Assembly: GCA_947573015.1 (NCBI GenBank)
Contig: CANPDS010000008.1
Span: 1-21,490, forward strand
Reading direction: 5' to 3'
DNA: 21,490 nucleotides
DNA from: an uncultured Muribaculum sp.
GTDB lineage: Bacteria > Bacteroidota > Bacteroidia > Bacteroidales > Muribaculaceae
The position numbers and the translations under genes were made by a program. This document shows, piece after piece, positions 5,974-14,509 of this stretch. The notes under the pieces were generated by a model. The model had not been told where the DNA came from. It ran no database searches and was given only the letters and a program-made list of their open reading frames with translations. Position 1 is the first letter of the stretch; each line of letters opens with the position of its first letter.

Positions 5974-8935
5974 TATAAAATGCAGAATTGCATTCTGCTT
6001 GATAACCATTATCAGTGCCGTAATCCACGCCGGCGCTGTCACTCCCTCAATGCTAAGCCATACAGATAGGGAAAGATGTGAATCATGGGTCGACAGTGTT
6101 ATGTCGACCCTGAATTTACGTGCCCGGATAGGCCAACTGTTCATTCCAATGCTTGATCCACGATCGCCACAAGCAGCAAAAACAGTTGTCAAAGGATATA
6201 TCGACAATTACGGCATAGGTGGCATACTTATCAGTGGAGGAACGACAGCACAGCATGCTTCACTGATCGACTATGCGCAATCCATATCGAAAGTACCGTT
6301 GTTGGTAACTCTTGATGGAGAGTGGGGACCAGCTATGCGACTGAAAGATGCCGAGCGCTTCCCATACAACATGACTCTCGGTGGCATAGATGACAGCAGT
6401 CTTCTCTACGACTATGGACGCGAGGTAGCTCGCCAATGCCGTCTGCTTGGCGTACAGGTTGTGTTTGCGCCAGTACTCGATGTCAATTCACGCCCCGACA
6501 ATCCAGTGATAGGGCGTCGCTCTTTCGGTGAGAATCCAACTCGTGTCAGCGAACTTGGATGTGCTTATTCCCGAGGACTTGAAGACGGAGGAGTACTATC
6601 TGTGGCAAAACATTTTCCTGGACATGGCGATACTGGAACTGATAGTCATAAAGCGCTACCTATTGTAAATCATTCCAAATCAACTTTGCAGAAAGTGGAT
6701 CTGCGTCCATTCGCAGACTATGCAAGATCCGGCTCAGGCGGCATGATGATAGGCCATCTCAGCGTACCGGCCCTTGATCAATCGGGTCATGCCGCATCCA
6801 TGTCTCATCCTATCACCACCGGAGTATTACGCGATCAGCTCGGTTTTGAGGGACTGATATTCACCGACGGTTTAGCCATGAAAGGTGCCGTTCCACCCGG
6901 TGGAGGCGACAACTGTGTAGGTGCACTGCTTGCCGGAGCCGACATGCTGGTCGAACCGGCATCAATAAAGACAAGCATGTCAGCTATCATCCATGCTGTA
7001 AACACAGGACATATATCACGCTCAATAATCGATGAACGATGCCGAAACGTGCTCCGCTGGAAATATGCTCTCGGACTGAACCAACGCCCTCAGACCACTC
7101 CGTCCGATCTGCGTATCCGGATGAATGGACCAGAATCGGAGAGCATGCGCCGCCGGCTCACCGCCGCATCAATAATATGCCTCGACAATGCCGACGGAGT
7201 ATTGCCTATACATAGGCTCGACACTACAAGTATTGCCATAGTCAACATCGGTGCCGGCGCACACAATACATTCAGCAACTTCTGTGCACGATATGCCAAA
7301 GTAGATGTCTACTCCGGAAGCGGAATGACCACAGCAACGCTCCATAAAGTACTTGACCATGACATTGTGATCGCGGCAGTTTATGACGACAACGCAACGG
7401 CACAATCCGCATTACAGCAATTAAAGAAAGCCAGTAAACTCGTAGAAGTATTTCTCATCGGCCACTATAAGGTAGGCAAATTCGCGCCACTTGAAAGCCG
7501 CACAGTAGTACTATGCGGCGAAAACAACACTCTGATGCAAGAATATGCCGCACAAGCTCTTTTCGGCGGAATACGTGTCAACGCCACATTACCAGTAACC
7601 ATCAAAGGTGTGGCACCTGTGGGTACTGGAGTTGGACTTGTAAAGACACGACTCGGATATGGCACCCCCATTATGGCCGGATTCTTACCCTCACTTGAGC
7701 ACAAAACCGACTCTCTTATCCGCACAGGCATCCGCACGGGAGCATTTCCAGGCGCAGTACTGCTGGTAGCAAAAGATGGCAATGTTGTGCTTGAACGCGC
7801 GTATGGTTACACCGACTCCGGCCATACAAGCAAAGTACAAGCCGACTCCACACTCTACGACCTTGCATCGGTAAGCAAAATTGCAGGTACGCTCCCTGGA
7901 ATAATGAAAGCCGTAGACAACGGTTTGCTCGACATAAACGCTTCCGCATCACGCTATATACCTGGCATGCGCCAACCCGACCGAAACGAAATAACACTGC
8001 GCGAACTGTTACTACATCAGAGTGGATTCCCGGCTGGAATATCCAACGCGGCAATCGTGACCGACAGCAACTCTTACACAGGACGTCTCATCAGCCGACG
8101 TCCTACCGCAGCCAACAGCATCCGTCTTGCTAAAGGAGCCTATGCCAACCATAACGCACGTCTACGCCATGACATTACCTCTCAGGTCAAAACTAATGCA
8201 ATGCCATGGCAGATAGCCCCATCGCTATGGGTAGGCCCAGCAACACGCGATACCATAATGGACCATATATACAATATTGACCTACGCGACAAAAGCTACA
8301 GATACTCCGACCTCAACTTTGCCCTGCTGATGGATGCTGAGCAAAAAGCAACCGGTATACCCCATGATATTTGGGTAGACCGCGAAATATTTGCTCCGCT
8401 CGGAGCATGGCATACACTATACCGTCCCCTCTCACGATTCAAACCATTGCACATAGCCGCTACTGAACATGACAGATGGCTCAGACGTGCTACACTTAGA
8501 GGATTTGTACATGACGAACTTGCTTCATACAGTGGCGGCGTGCAAGGTAATGCAGGACTATTCTCAACTGCCGGAGATCTCGCCAAACTGGCACAGTTGT
8601 GGCTCAACGGAGGAACCTACGGAGGAGAACGCTTACTGTCAGAGCGCACTGTCGACACTTTTATGAATACACGCAGCGACATATCTCGTCGCGGCCTCGG
8701 CTTTGACGCTCCCGACATGATAAATCCCGACGCATCACCTACCGCACAAGAAGCACATCATTCTACTGTAGGCCATCTCGGATTCACCGGTACGTGTCTA
8801 TGGATTGATCCATCACGCAATCTTATTTTCATCTTCCTGACCAACCGCATCAATCCATCCCGTGAAAACGCAGCATGGGCAAAACTCGATATCCGCCCTG
8901 CACTTTTTTCCGCAATTCTAAAATCAATTAAGTAA
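5948..8935 (+). CDS. Exported GH3 (NagZ-type) fused to class-C beta-lactamase-like domain
   Basis: Product of 995 aa in two enzymatic parts. Residues ~1-30 form a signal peptide (IAFCLITIISAVIHAGA). Residues ~45-375 are a GH3 barrel of beta-N-acetylglucosaminidase type: K-H-F-P-G-H-G-D-T-G-T-D-S-H (221-234) carries the D-x-H dyad used by NagZ enzymes, and F-T-D-G-L-A-M-K-G-A (305-314) holds the nucleophile D307. Residues ~400-575 resemble the second GH3 alpha/beta domain. Residues ~585-995 are a penicillin-binding/beta-lactamase class-C fold: S641-x-x-K644 (SVSK), Y-S-D (786-788, where Y-x-N is usual) and H-L-G (943-945). Likely role: removing GlcNAc from wall fragments, plus a serine hydrolase step (peptidase or esterase) on the same material; this is inference. 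The start overlaps the nucleotidase gene by 26 bp, so the two are co-expressed. No terminator is visible after the stop. Confidence 0.88.
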   Translation: MPRQKHACDIKCRIAFCLITIISAVIHAGAVTPSMLSHTDRERCESWVDSVMSTLNLRARIGQLFIPMLDPRSPQAAKTVVKGYIDNYGIGGILISGGTTAQHASLIDYAQSISKVPLLVTLDGEWGPAMRLKDAERFPYNMTLGGIDDSSLLYDYGREVARQCRLLGVQVVFAPVLDVNSRPDNPVIGRRSFGENPTRVSELGCAYSRGLEDGGVLSVAKHFPGHGDTGTDSHKALPIVNHSKSTLQKVDLRPFADYARSGSGGMMIGHLSVPALDQSGHAASMSHPITTGVLRDQLGFEGLIFTDGLAMKGAVPPGGGDNCVGALLAGADMLVEPASIKTSMSAIIHAVNTGHISRSIIDERCRNVLRWKYALGLNQRPQTTPSDLRIRMNGPESESMRRRLTAASIICLDNADGVLPIHRLDTTSIAIVNIGAGAHNTFSNFCARYAKVDVYSGSGMTTATLHKVLDHDIVIAAVYDDNATAQSALQQLKKASKLVEVFLIGHYKVGKFAPLESRTVVLCGENNTLMQEYAAQALFGGIRVNATLPVTIKGVAPVGTGVGLVKTRLGYGTPIMAGFLPSLEHKTDSLIRTGIRTGAFPGAVLLVAKDGNVVLERAYGYTDSGHTSKVQADSTLYDLASVSKIAGTLPGIMKAVDNGLLDINASASRYIPGMRQPDRNEITLRELLLHQSGFPAGISNAAIVTDSNSYTGRLISRRPTAANSIRLAKGAYANHNARLRHDITSQVKTNAMPWQIAPSLWVGPATRDTIMDHIYNIDLRDKSYRYSDLNFALLMDAEQKATGIPHDIWVDREIFAPLGAWHTLYRPLSRFKPLHIAATEHDRWLRRATLRGFVHDELASYSGGVQGNAGLFSTAGDLAKLAQLWLNGGTYGGERLLSERTVDTFMNTRSDISRRGLGFDAPDMINPDASPTAQEAHHSTVGHLGFTGTCLWIDPSRNLIFIFLTNRINPSRENAAWAKLDIRPALFSAILKSIK

Positions 8936-8986
8936 ACATTTATTGTTAAATAATCAGATTTTCATACTAAAATCATTAAAACTTAG

Positions 8987-9019
8987 TTTGCGTAGACTAT
9001 TGCTTATTTATAACTTTGC
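8987..9019 (+). promoter_or_regulatory. Promoter for TonB-dependent receptor gene
   Basis: TTTG (8987-8990), exactly 20 bp, then TAACTTTGC (9011-9019): full match to the Bacteroidota -33/-7 consensus. The expected start site near 9025 gives a ~45-nt leader to ATG 9070. The receptor is thus transcribed on its own from here. Confidence 0.8.
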
Positions 9020-9069
9020 ACAGAAAATCAGACCGTAAAGCTATATAAATTTGCTACTCATATATTAAA

Positions 9070-11376
9070 ATGATTCACAAGACACTTACTCTGATTGTAG
9101 TTGTAATAATAGCTGCAATCTCTGCAAGCGCATATGCAACTCCACCTACTGATGCCAACATTGCTGGACATGTTATCGATACAGAAAATGGAGAGCATAT
9201 TCCGGGCTGTATAGTAAAAATACAGGGATCAAGTCTGGTCACAATGACTGACGGTTCTGGACATTTCATATTCCGAGACTTACGACCAGGAGAGTATACG
9301 CTTGAAGTATCGTATCTCGGATATCAGACTCAACAGAAAAAAACAAGTGTTGCCAAGGGACATACTGTTGAACTCAATTTCGAGATAGCACCCGATGCAT
9401 TCATGCTCGACCAGGTTGTAGTGACCTCCTCAAAGACCGAGACACGACGCCGAGAAAGCGCATCATTGGTCAACGTTCTGTCGGGCAACACATTTCTGAA
9501 TGTAGGAGCATGCTCCCTTGCTGATGGGCTCGACTTCCAACCAGGAGTACGCGTTGAAAACGATTGTCAGAACTGCGGATTCACCCAAGTGAGAATAAAC
9601 GGACTTGACGGCCACTATTCACAGATCCTGATGAACTCACGTCCGGTATTTTCAGCCCTTACGGGTGTATACGGTCTTGAACAGATCCCGGCCAACATGA
9701 TCGAACGCGTAGAGGTGATGCGAGGAGGAGGATCAGCACTATTCGGATCCTCAGCCGTCGGTGGCACAATCAATATCATCACCAAAGACCCACTGACCAA
9801 CTCAGCCCGCATGTCACATACATTAACGTCAATCGGAATTTCCGGCGCACTTGACAACAATACCACCGTAAACGCCTCTGTGGTAACGGACAACAACAAG
9901 GCAGGAATATTTATCTACGGACAGAGCCGCACCCGCGACGGATATGACCACAATGATGACGGTTTTACCGAAGTGGCACAACTCAAAACACAAACTCTCG
10001 GAGCACGCTCATTTTTCCGTACAGGCGATAACTCAAAACTCACTGTAGAGTATCACAACACCCACGAATACCGACGCGGCGGTGATCAACTCGACGTTCC
10101 ACCACACATGGCCCTTATCGCCGAACAGGTAGATCACAATATACATGCCGGAGAGGCTACATTCGATCTTTGGTTACGCGACCGCCGCGACCATCTGTCG
10201 GTATTCGGTGCAACCCAAGCCACTAAACGCCAGAGCTACTACGGATCTGAGATGGACCCGGACGCCTATGGCCGGACTTCTGATATCGTAGCCACAGGTG
10301 GCGCACAATGGACACACCCTATCAATCGCTTCCTATTCATGCCAGTAGAACTTGTGGCAGGTATAGAGTATTCATACAACCGTCTTCACGATGTAACCAT
10401 CGGATATGACCATGACGTTGCACAGAATGTCAACATCTATAGCGGCTACCTGCAGAACGAGTGGAAAAACGAAAAATGGGGTTTCCTCGTCGGCGCACGC
10501 GTTGACAAACACTCCATGATCGACAACGCCATAGTATCGCCACGCGTAAACGTGCGCTTCAACCCTTCCGGTGATCTAAACTTCCGTGCATCATATTCCA
10601 CAGGTTTCCGATCTCCACAGGCTTATGATGAAGATTTCCATGTGGCTATCGTAGGAGGTGAGCGAGTGGTAACAGTGCTTGCTCCAGGGTTGAAACAGGA
10701 AAGTTCTCAAAGCGTAAGCCTTTCGGCAGACCTATATCACCGGTTCGGCAACGTACAGACCAACCTTCTCGTAGAGGGATTTTTTACCGACCTGCGCGAC
10801 GTATTCGCGCTACGTCAACTTGACGGCCTTGATGCAAACGGCAACGCGGTACTGGAGCGATACAATGGTTCAGGCGCACGGGTAATGGGCCTGAATATAG
10901 AAGCAAAAGCTTTTTTCTCAAGCCATTTTGACATACAGGGAGGCATAACATTACAACGCAGCCGTTACAAAATGCCTGAGGAATGGAGTGATGACCCCAC
11001 TGTTCCAGCCGAAAAGAAAATGTTCCGCACACCAGACATATACGGTTACTTTACCGCCAACTGGGAAATAACACACTCACTGAAAGCAAGCCTCACAGGC
11101 ACCGGCACAGGACCCATGCTTGTGCAACATATTGCCGGATCAGGCACAGATGTTGATGTAGCTGTACGCACAAAGTCATTTCTCGATGCCTCGCTTAAAC
11201 TCACATATTCATTACGCCTGTACAATAGGGTAAATCTTGACCTTTCTGCCGGGGTAAGCAACATATTCAATTCCTATCAGAACGACTTTGACTGTGGAGT
11301 ATACCGTGACTCCGGATACATCTATGGGCCTGCACTTCCACGTAGCATCAATTTCGGACTTTCCGTAGGAATATAA
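9070..11376 (+). CDS. TonB-dependent outer-membrane receptor (Cir/FecA/BtuB-like)
   Basis: Product of 768 aa. Signal peptide ~1-23 (A-Y-A), then a carboxypeptidase-regulatory-like beta-sandwich (~31-105), a TonB-box-like D-Q-V-V-V-T-S (114-120), the plug domain (~125-240, including V-R-I-N-G-L-D-G, I-E-R-V-E-V-M-R-G-G-G-S-A-L-F-G and G-G-T-I-N-I-I-T-K) and a 22-strand barrel to the C-terminus. It imports a scarce ligand using TonB energy. The plug carries C166-x-x-C169-G, which I recall from a Bacteroidales subgroup of siderophore/heme/cobalamin-type receptors; the ligand cannot be fixed from sequence. It is not a SusC: it is shorter, and no SusD gene follows. It has its own strong promoter, and gdhA downstream also has its own. 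The barrel ends in S-V-G-I rather than the usual terminal aromatic. Confidence 0.9.
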   Translation: MIHKTLTLIVVVIIAAISASAYATPPTDANIAGHVIDTENGEHIPGCIVKIQGSSLVTMTDGSGHFIFRDLRPGEYTLEVSYLGYQTQQKKTSVAKGHTVELNFEIAPDAFMLDQVVVTSSKTETRRRESASLVNVLSGNTFLNVGACSLADGLDFQPGVRVENDCQNCGFTQVRINGLDGHYSQILMNSRPVFSALTGVYGLEQIPANMIERVEVMRGGGSALFGSSAVGGTINIITKDPLTNSARMSHTLTSIGISGALDNNTTVNASVVTDNNKAGIFIYGQSRTRDGYDHNDDGFTEVAQLKTQTLGARSFFRTGDNSKLTVEYHNTHEYRRGGDQLDVPPHMALIAEQVDHNIHAGEATFDLWLRDRRDHLSVFGATQATKRQSYYGSEMDPDAYGRTSDIVATGGAQWTHPINRFLFMPVELVAGIEYSYNRLHDVTIGYDHDVAQNVNIYSGYLQNEWKNEKWGFLVGARVDKHSMIDNAIVSPRVNVRFNPSGDLNFRASYSTGFRSPQAYDEDFHVAIVGGERVVTVLAPGLKQESSQSVSLSADLYHRFGNVQTNLLVEGFFTDLRDVFALRQLDGLDANGNAVLERYNGSGARVMGLNIEAKAFFSSHFDIQGGITLQRSRYKMPEEWSDDPTVPAEKKMFRTPDIYGYFTANWEITHSLKASLTGTGTGPMLVQHIAGSGTDVDVAVRTKSFLDASLKLTYSLRLYNRVNLDLSAGVSNIFNSYQNDFDCGVYRDSGYIYGPALPRSINFGLSVGI

Positions 11377-11430
11377 GAGGTTTTCAATCATAAAACTGGC
11401 AAAGAAAGCGTCCGACGCGCCATTTTCAGG

Positions 11431-11499
11431 CATTTTGCATTAAAAAACCGACATTTTAAATAAAAATGTCGCAAAAATTTGCATTATGTCGGCAAAATG
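11431..11499. promoter_or_regulatory. Nested palindromes upstream of gdhA (candidate operator)
   Basis: CGACATTTT (11449-11457) and AAAATGTCG (11463-11471) form a perfect 9-bp inverted repeat with a 5-bp centre. An outer pair, CATTTTGC (11431-11438) and GCAAAATG (11492-11499), encloses it symmetrically. The inner repeat ends 6 bp before the gdhA -33 element, and the outer right arm lies within the -33/-7 spacer. It is not a plus-strand terminator because no T-run follows. A regulator site or a DNA cruciform/RNA structure is plausible; no regulator is identified. Confidence 0.5.
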
Positions 11500-11511
11500 T
11501 TGTAAATTTGC
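11478..11511 (+). promoter_or_regulatory. Promoter for gdhA
   Basis: TTTG (11478-11481), 21 bp, then TAAATTTGC (11503-11511): complete -33/-7 match. The start site near 11518 gives a leader of ~50 nt. Confidence 0.8.
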
Positions 11512-11566
11512 CGGAAAGATAGAAAACTAAAAGATTCACATATATTACTACAAAGAAAGTTTGAGT

Positions 11567-12901
11567 ATGAAAGCAACCGAAGTGTTAGCGGATCTCCAGC
11601 GTAGATTCCCCAATGAGCCGGAATATCTGCAGGCAGTAGAAGAGGTAATCACCACCATTGAGGATGAATACAACAAGCATCCCGAATTCGAGCGTTACAA
11701 CCTTATCGAACGTCTATGCATTCCCGACAGAATCTTCTCGTTCCGCGTATCATGGGTCGACGACAAGGGTAAAGTTCAGAACAACATGGGCTATCGCATC
11801 CAGCACAACAATGCCATTGGTCCGTACAAAGGTGGTATCCGTTTCCACTCATCAGTCAACCAGTCGATCCTGAAATTCCTTGCTTTCGAGCAGACTTTCA
11901 AGAACTCACTCACCACCCTTGCCATGGGTGGAGGTAAAGGTGGATCAGATTTCTCACCACGAGGCAAGAGCGACATGGAAGTGATGCGCTTCTGTCAGGC
12001 ATTCATTGCCGAACTATGGCGTCACATCGGTCCTGACACCGACGTACCTGCCGGAGATATAGGCGTAGGTGGCCGTGAAGTCGGCTACATGTATGGTATG
12101 TACAAGAAGATGGCCCGCGAGTTCACCGGCACATTCACAGGCAAGGGTCTGGAATTCGGCGGCTCACTCATCCGTCCCGAGGCTACCGGATATGGCAACG
12201 TTTACTTCCTTCTCAACATGCTTGCCACTCGCGGCATCGATATCAAGGACAAAGTTGTGGCAATCTCCGGTTCTGGAAATGTGGCTACATACACAGCCAA
12301 GAAACTTCTTGAGCTCGGTGCCAAGGTAATCACAATGAGCGACTCCGACGGTTGCATCTACGTGCCCGAAGGTCTCACCAAAGAACAACTCGATTACATC
12401 TTCAAACTCAAAAACGAATACCGTGGCCGCATCCGCGAATTTGCCGAAGAGTATGGCTGCGAATATGTTGAGGGTGGACGTCCCTGGGGCTACAAGTGCG
12501 ATATCGCAATGCCCTCAGCTACCCAGAACGAACTTGATGGCGACGACGCCCGCGCACTTCTTGCCAACGGAGTCATCGCAGTGAGCGAGGGAGCCAACAT
12601 GCCCTCCACACCCGAGGCTATCAAGGAATTCCTCAACGCCAAGATTCTCTACGCTCCAGGTAAGGCAGCCAACGCAGGCGGTGTATCTGTTAGCGGTCTT
12701 GAAATGGCACAGAACTCACAGAAACTCTCATGGAGCTCAGAGGAAGTCGATGAAAAACTCAAAGGCATCATGAAGAACATCCACGAGCAGTGCCAGAAGT
12801 ATGGCAAGGAAGAAGATGGCTACACCAACTACGTGAAAGGTGCCAACGTGGCCGGCTTCATGAAGGTGGCACGCGCCATGATGGCCCAAGGTATCATCTA
12901 A
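11567..12901 (+). CDS. gdhA: NADP-type glutamate dehydrogenase
   Basis: Product of 444 aa, typical of hexameric small GDH. It catalyses reductive amination of 2-oxoglutarate with ammonium to glutamate and is the main ammonium-assimilating enzyme in many gut Bacteroidota. Seen in order: substrate-binding P-Y-K88-G-G-I-R-F-H (86-94), K112, G-G-G-K124-G-G, the P-A-G-D164-I-G-V-G-G-R-E block with the catalytic Asp, and a Rossmann G-S-G-N-V-A (235-240). The turn S-D-S-D-G (258-262) suits NADP(H), inferred from E. coli-type GDH. Start set at ATG 11567 (MKATEVL), not at TTG 11561 two codons earlier. Preceded by its own promoter and palindromes; ended by a strong hairpin terminator. Codon use is highly biased, as expected for an abundant enzyme. 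Confidence 0.96.
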   Translation: MKATEVLADLQRRFPNEPEYLQAVEEVITTIEDEYNKHPEFERYNLIERLCIPDRIFSFRVSWVDDKGKVQNNMGYRIQHNNAIGPYKGGIRFHSSVNQSILKFLAFEQTFKNSLTTLAMGGGKGGSDFSPRGKSDMEVMRFCQAFIAELWRHIGPDTDVPAGDIGVGGREVGYMYGMYKKMAREFTGTFTGKGLEFGGSLIRPEATGYGNVYFLLNMLATRGIDIKDKVVAISGSGNVATYTAKKLLELGAKVITMSDSDGCIYVPEGLTKEQLDYIFKLKNEYRGRIREFAEEYGCEYVEGGRPWGYKCDIAMPSATQNELDGDDARALLANGVIAVSEGANMPSTPEAIKEFLNAKILYAPGKAANAGGVSVSGLEMAQNSQKLSWSSEEVDEKLKGIMKNIHEQCQKYGKEEDGYTNYVKGANVAGFMKVARAMMAQGII

Positions 12902-12935
12902 ACTACGGCAACCACCCGACATAACACAAGATGGA

Positions 12936-12975
12936 CACAGCCCGGAAATCAGATTTTCCGGGCTGTGCCTGTTTT
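12936..12975 (+). terminator. Intrinsic terminator after gdhA
   Basis: A 13-bp perfect stem, CACAGCCCGGAAA (12936-12948) with TTTCCGGGCTGTG (12955-12967), and a 6-nt loop, followed by CCTG and TTTT. The T-rich side is on the plus strand, so it serves gdhA rather than the convergent acyltransferase. Confidence 0.8.
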
Positions 12976-13024
12976 ATACTCCGTTTAGGAAAACTCGTTG
13001 GTAATCGGACCTATTACATGATTA

Positions 13025-14161
13025 TCAGGCAGCAGCGACTACAGTGCGTGGAGAGGCCACCCGAGCTGTGCCAACCACCCATTTTCCACCGGGGAGCAAT
13101 GATATCACATATGTTGCTATCCAGCAACTGAGGAATGTAGCCACAGCGATAGCTGGAATAGCGGCAACAGACGGCAGACCAAAGTCACCTTTAAAAATAG
13201 AGGTCCACATACCAAGCCAGAATATATGCATGAGATACATTCCGTAGCTCAGATTTGACAACTGCAATACAATCCTCGGAGTAGATCCGCGACGTATACA
13301 CGTAAACAGGAGGAACGCACCGGATGTCAGCATAAGGCAGTTGATCGTACAGAATGACCATCCTATCTCAAGCGTAGGAGTATCATGCAGAATACCAGGC
13401 TCTGCCTGAACATAAAAAGAAAGGATGGTCCATATTGCCCCCACAAGCGTCATGACACCACCCACCACGAGACGGCGAGCAATGCTCCAGTCAAGATGCA
13501 CACGGATATAATGAGCCAATACGAGGTATCCAAGATAACCTGAAAAATACCAGAAAATGTGAAATTCATTCCAAAAACACTGGCCCCATAATTCACCACA
13601 CCAACGGTTAAGATAAGGCATACATGTCGACAGCGCAAAAAGCCAGAGAAAAAAACGCTCCTCCTTGGCAGAGACTTTCGAAAGCCACGGAGAGATTACA
13701 GGAATAAACAGATACAGGCCAATCAATGGATACATAAACCACAAATGTCCGGCAAGCGTGGGGAAATTGATAAACGTACGCGAAAGATCATGCATGCATG
13801 TAGTCAGATCAATCTGATTCCACAACATAGGTATCGTGCTGTATAGAACTATAAATATGAAAAACGGAGGAAGAATCCTCATCGCCCTACGCCGATAAAA
13901 CTCCATGGCACTCATACCCTCGCGCATTGGTACAAGCAAAAATGCAGACACAATCATAAACAACGGCACCGACATACGGGAAAATCCATCATAAAGCGAC
14001 ACCCACAGACGATCAGCCTCAGAAGCGAGCAGCGACTGCGGACCCGCCATATCGGTAGAGCCTGGCGCACCATAAAAATTCTCACTTGCATGCACCAGCA
14101 TCACCAGAAAACATGCAAATACCCTAATGTAGTCAAGAAAAACTATTCGTTTTGTATCCAT
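13025..14161 (-). CDS. Acyltransferase family 3 membrane protein
   Basis: Product of 378 aa from the chosen start; polytopic. The N-terminus reads R-I-V-F-L-D-Y-I-R13-V-F-A-C-F-L-V-M-L-V-H24-A-S-E, the conserved opening helix with Arg and catalytic His. Later come R-R-A-M-R-I-L-P-P-F (91-100), H-L-W-F-M-Y-P (139-145), and S-N-L-S-Y-G-M-Y-L-M-H312, which retains the C-terminal His that the acyltransferase at 833 lacks. It probably transfers an acyl group to a surface polysaccharide; the substrate is unknown and no glycan locus adjoins. The frame opens at 14182, but the ATG at 14161 begins the family-typical N-terminus, so that start is preferred; seven extra residues remain possible. No good consensus promoter was found; a weak TTAATTTG lies at 14234-14241 on the minus strand, within the inverted repeat element. 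Convergent with gdhA. Confidence 0.87.
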   Translation of the reverse strand: MDTKRIVFLDYIRVFACFLVMLVHASENFYGAPGSTDMAGPQSLLASEADRLWVSLYDGFSRMSVPLFMIVSAFLLVPMREGMSAMEFYRRRAMRILPPFFIFIVLYSTIPMLWNQIDLTTCMHDLSRTFINFPTLAGHLWFMYPLIGLYLFIPVISPWLSKVSAKEERFFLWLFALSTCMPYLNRWCGELWGQCFWNEFHIFWYFSGYLGYLVLAHYIRVHLDWSIARRLVVGGVMTLVGAIWTILSFYVQAEPGILHDTPTLEIGWSFCTINCLMLTSGAFLLFTCIRRGSTPRIVLQLSNLSYGMYLMHIFWLGMWTSIFKGDFGLPSVAAIPAIAVATFLSCWIATYVISLLPGGKWVVGTARVASPRTVVAAA

Positions 14162-14217
14162 AAAATCTAGAAAATCAGCCAATTATAATTTTCATAAAAA
14201 TCCATTATCATATGAAC

Positions 14218-14401
14218 TGATTTAAACTTATTACAAATTAATGTTTCAGGGTGATTCAGAGCAATTTTGAGTTTTTGATGGAACAATGGGATTCCATCAT
14301 GACCGAAGAAAGAGAACAAATCGACTGAATGCCGTCCGAAAGGTCAAACTCAATGGTCAACATCAATTCTGGATTTAATATTTTGAAATAAGTTTAAATC
14401 A
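14218..14401. repeat. 184-bp segment bounded by 15-bp perfect inverted repeats (MITE-like)
   Basis: TGATTTAAACTTATT (14218-14232) and its exact reverse complement (14387-14401) bound this stretch; allowing one mismatch, the match extends inward about four more bases (CAAA). Inside is a smaller hairpin, TGATGGAA/TTCCATCA (14276-14283 and 14292-14299). No long open frame lies inside, and no target-site duplication is obvious at the ends. It fills most of the 327-bp gap between the acyltransferase and the BspA-like gene. It could be a miniature mobile element, an IS remnant or a pair of regulator sites. Confidence 0.55.
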
Positions 14402-14405
14402 TTTC

Positions 14406-14466
14406 AATAAGTCGGTCTGCAAAATTAATACTTAAAACGTAGTAATTTTACAGACCGACACTTATT
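14406..14466. repeat. Long hairpin downstream of the BspA-like gene
   Basis: TCGGTCTGCAAAATTA (14412-14427) pairs with TAATTTTACAGACCGA (14443-14458) at 15 of 16 positions, the exception being a G-U wobble in the minus-strand transcript. Outer AATAAG (14406-14411) and CTTATT (14461-14466) add six pairs past a 2-nt bulge. The loop is 15 nt. It lies 44 bp after the BspA-like stop codon and probably caps or terminates that transcript, though no clear U-tract follows. Confidence 0.6.
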
Positions 14467-14509
14467 TTATTTAGCTTCCAGTTCAGATACAAGGTGTATC
14501 TGCCACACT

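Noticed and set aside
11449..11471. Hairpin read as terminator of the TonB receptor gene
   Set aside because: No T-tract follows on the plus strand; the T-run is on the other side, and no minus-strand gene is there to end.
12931..13131. 66-residue plus-strand frame after gdhA
   Set aside because: It is built over the gdhA terminator and the end of the convergent acyltransferase gene; no protein-like features.
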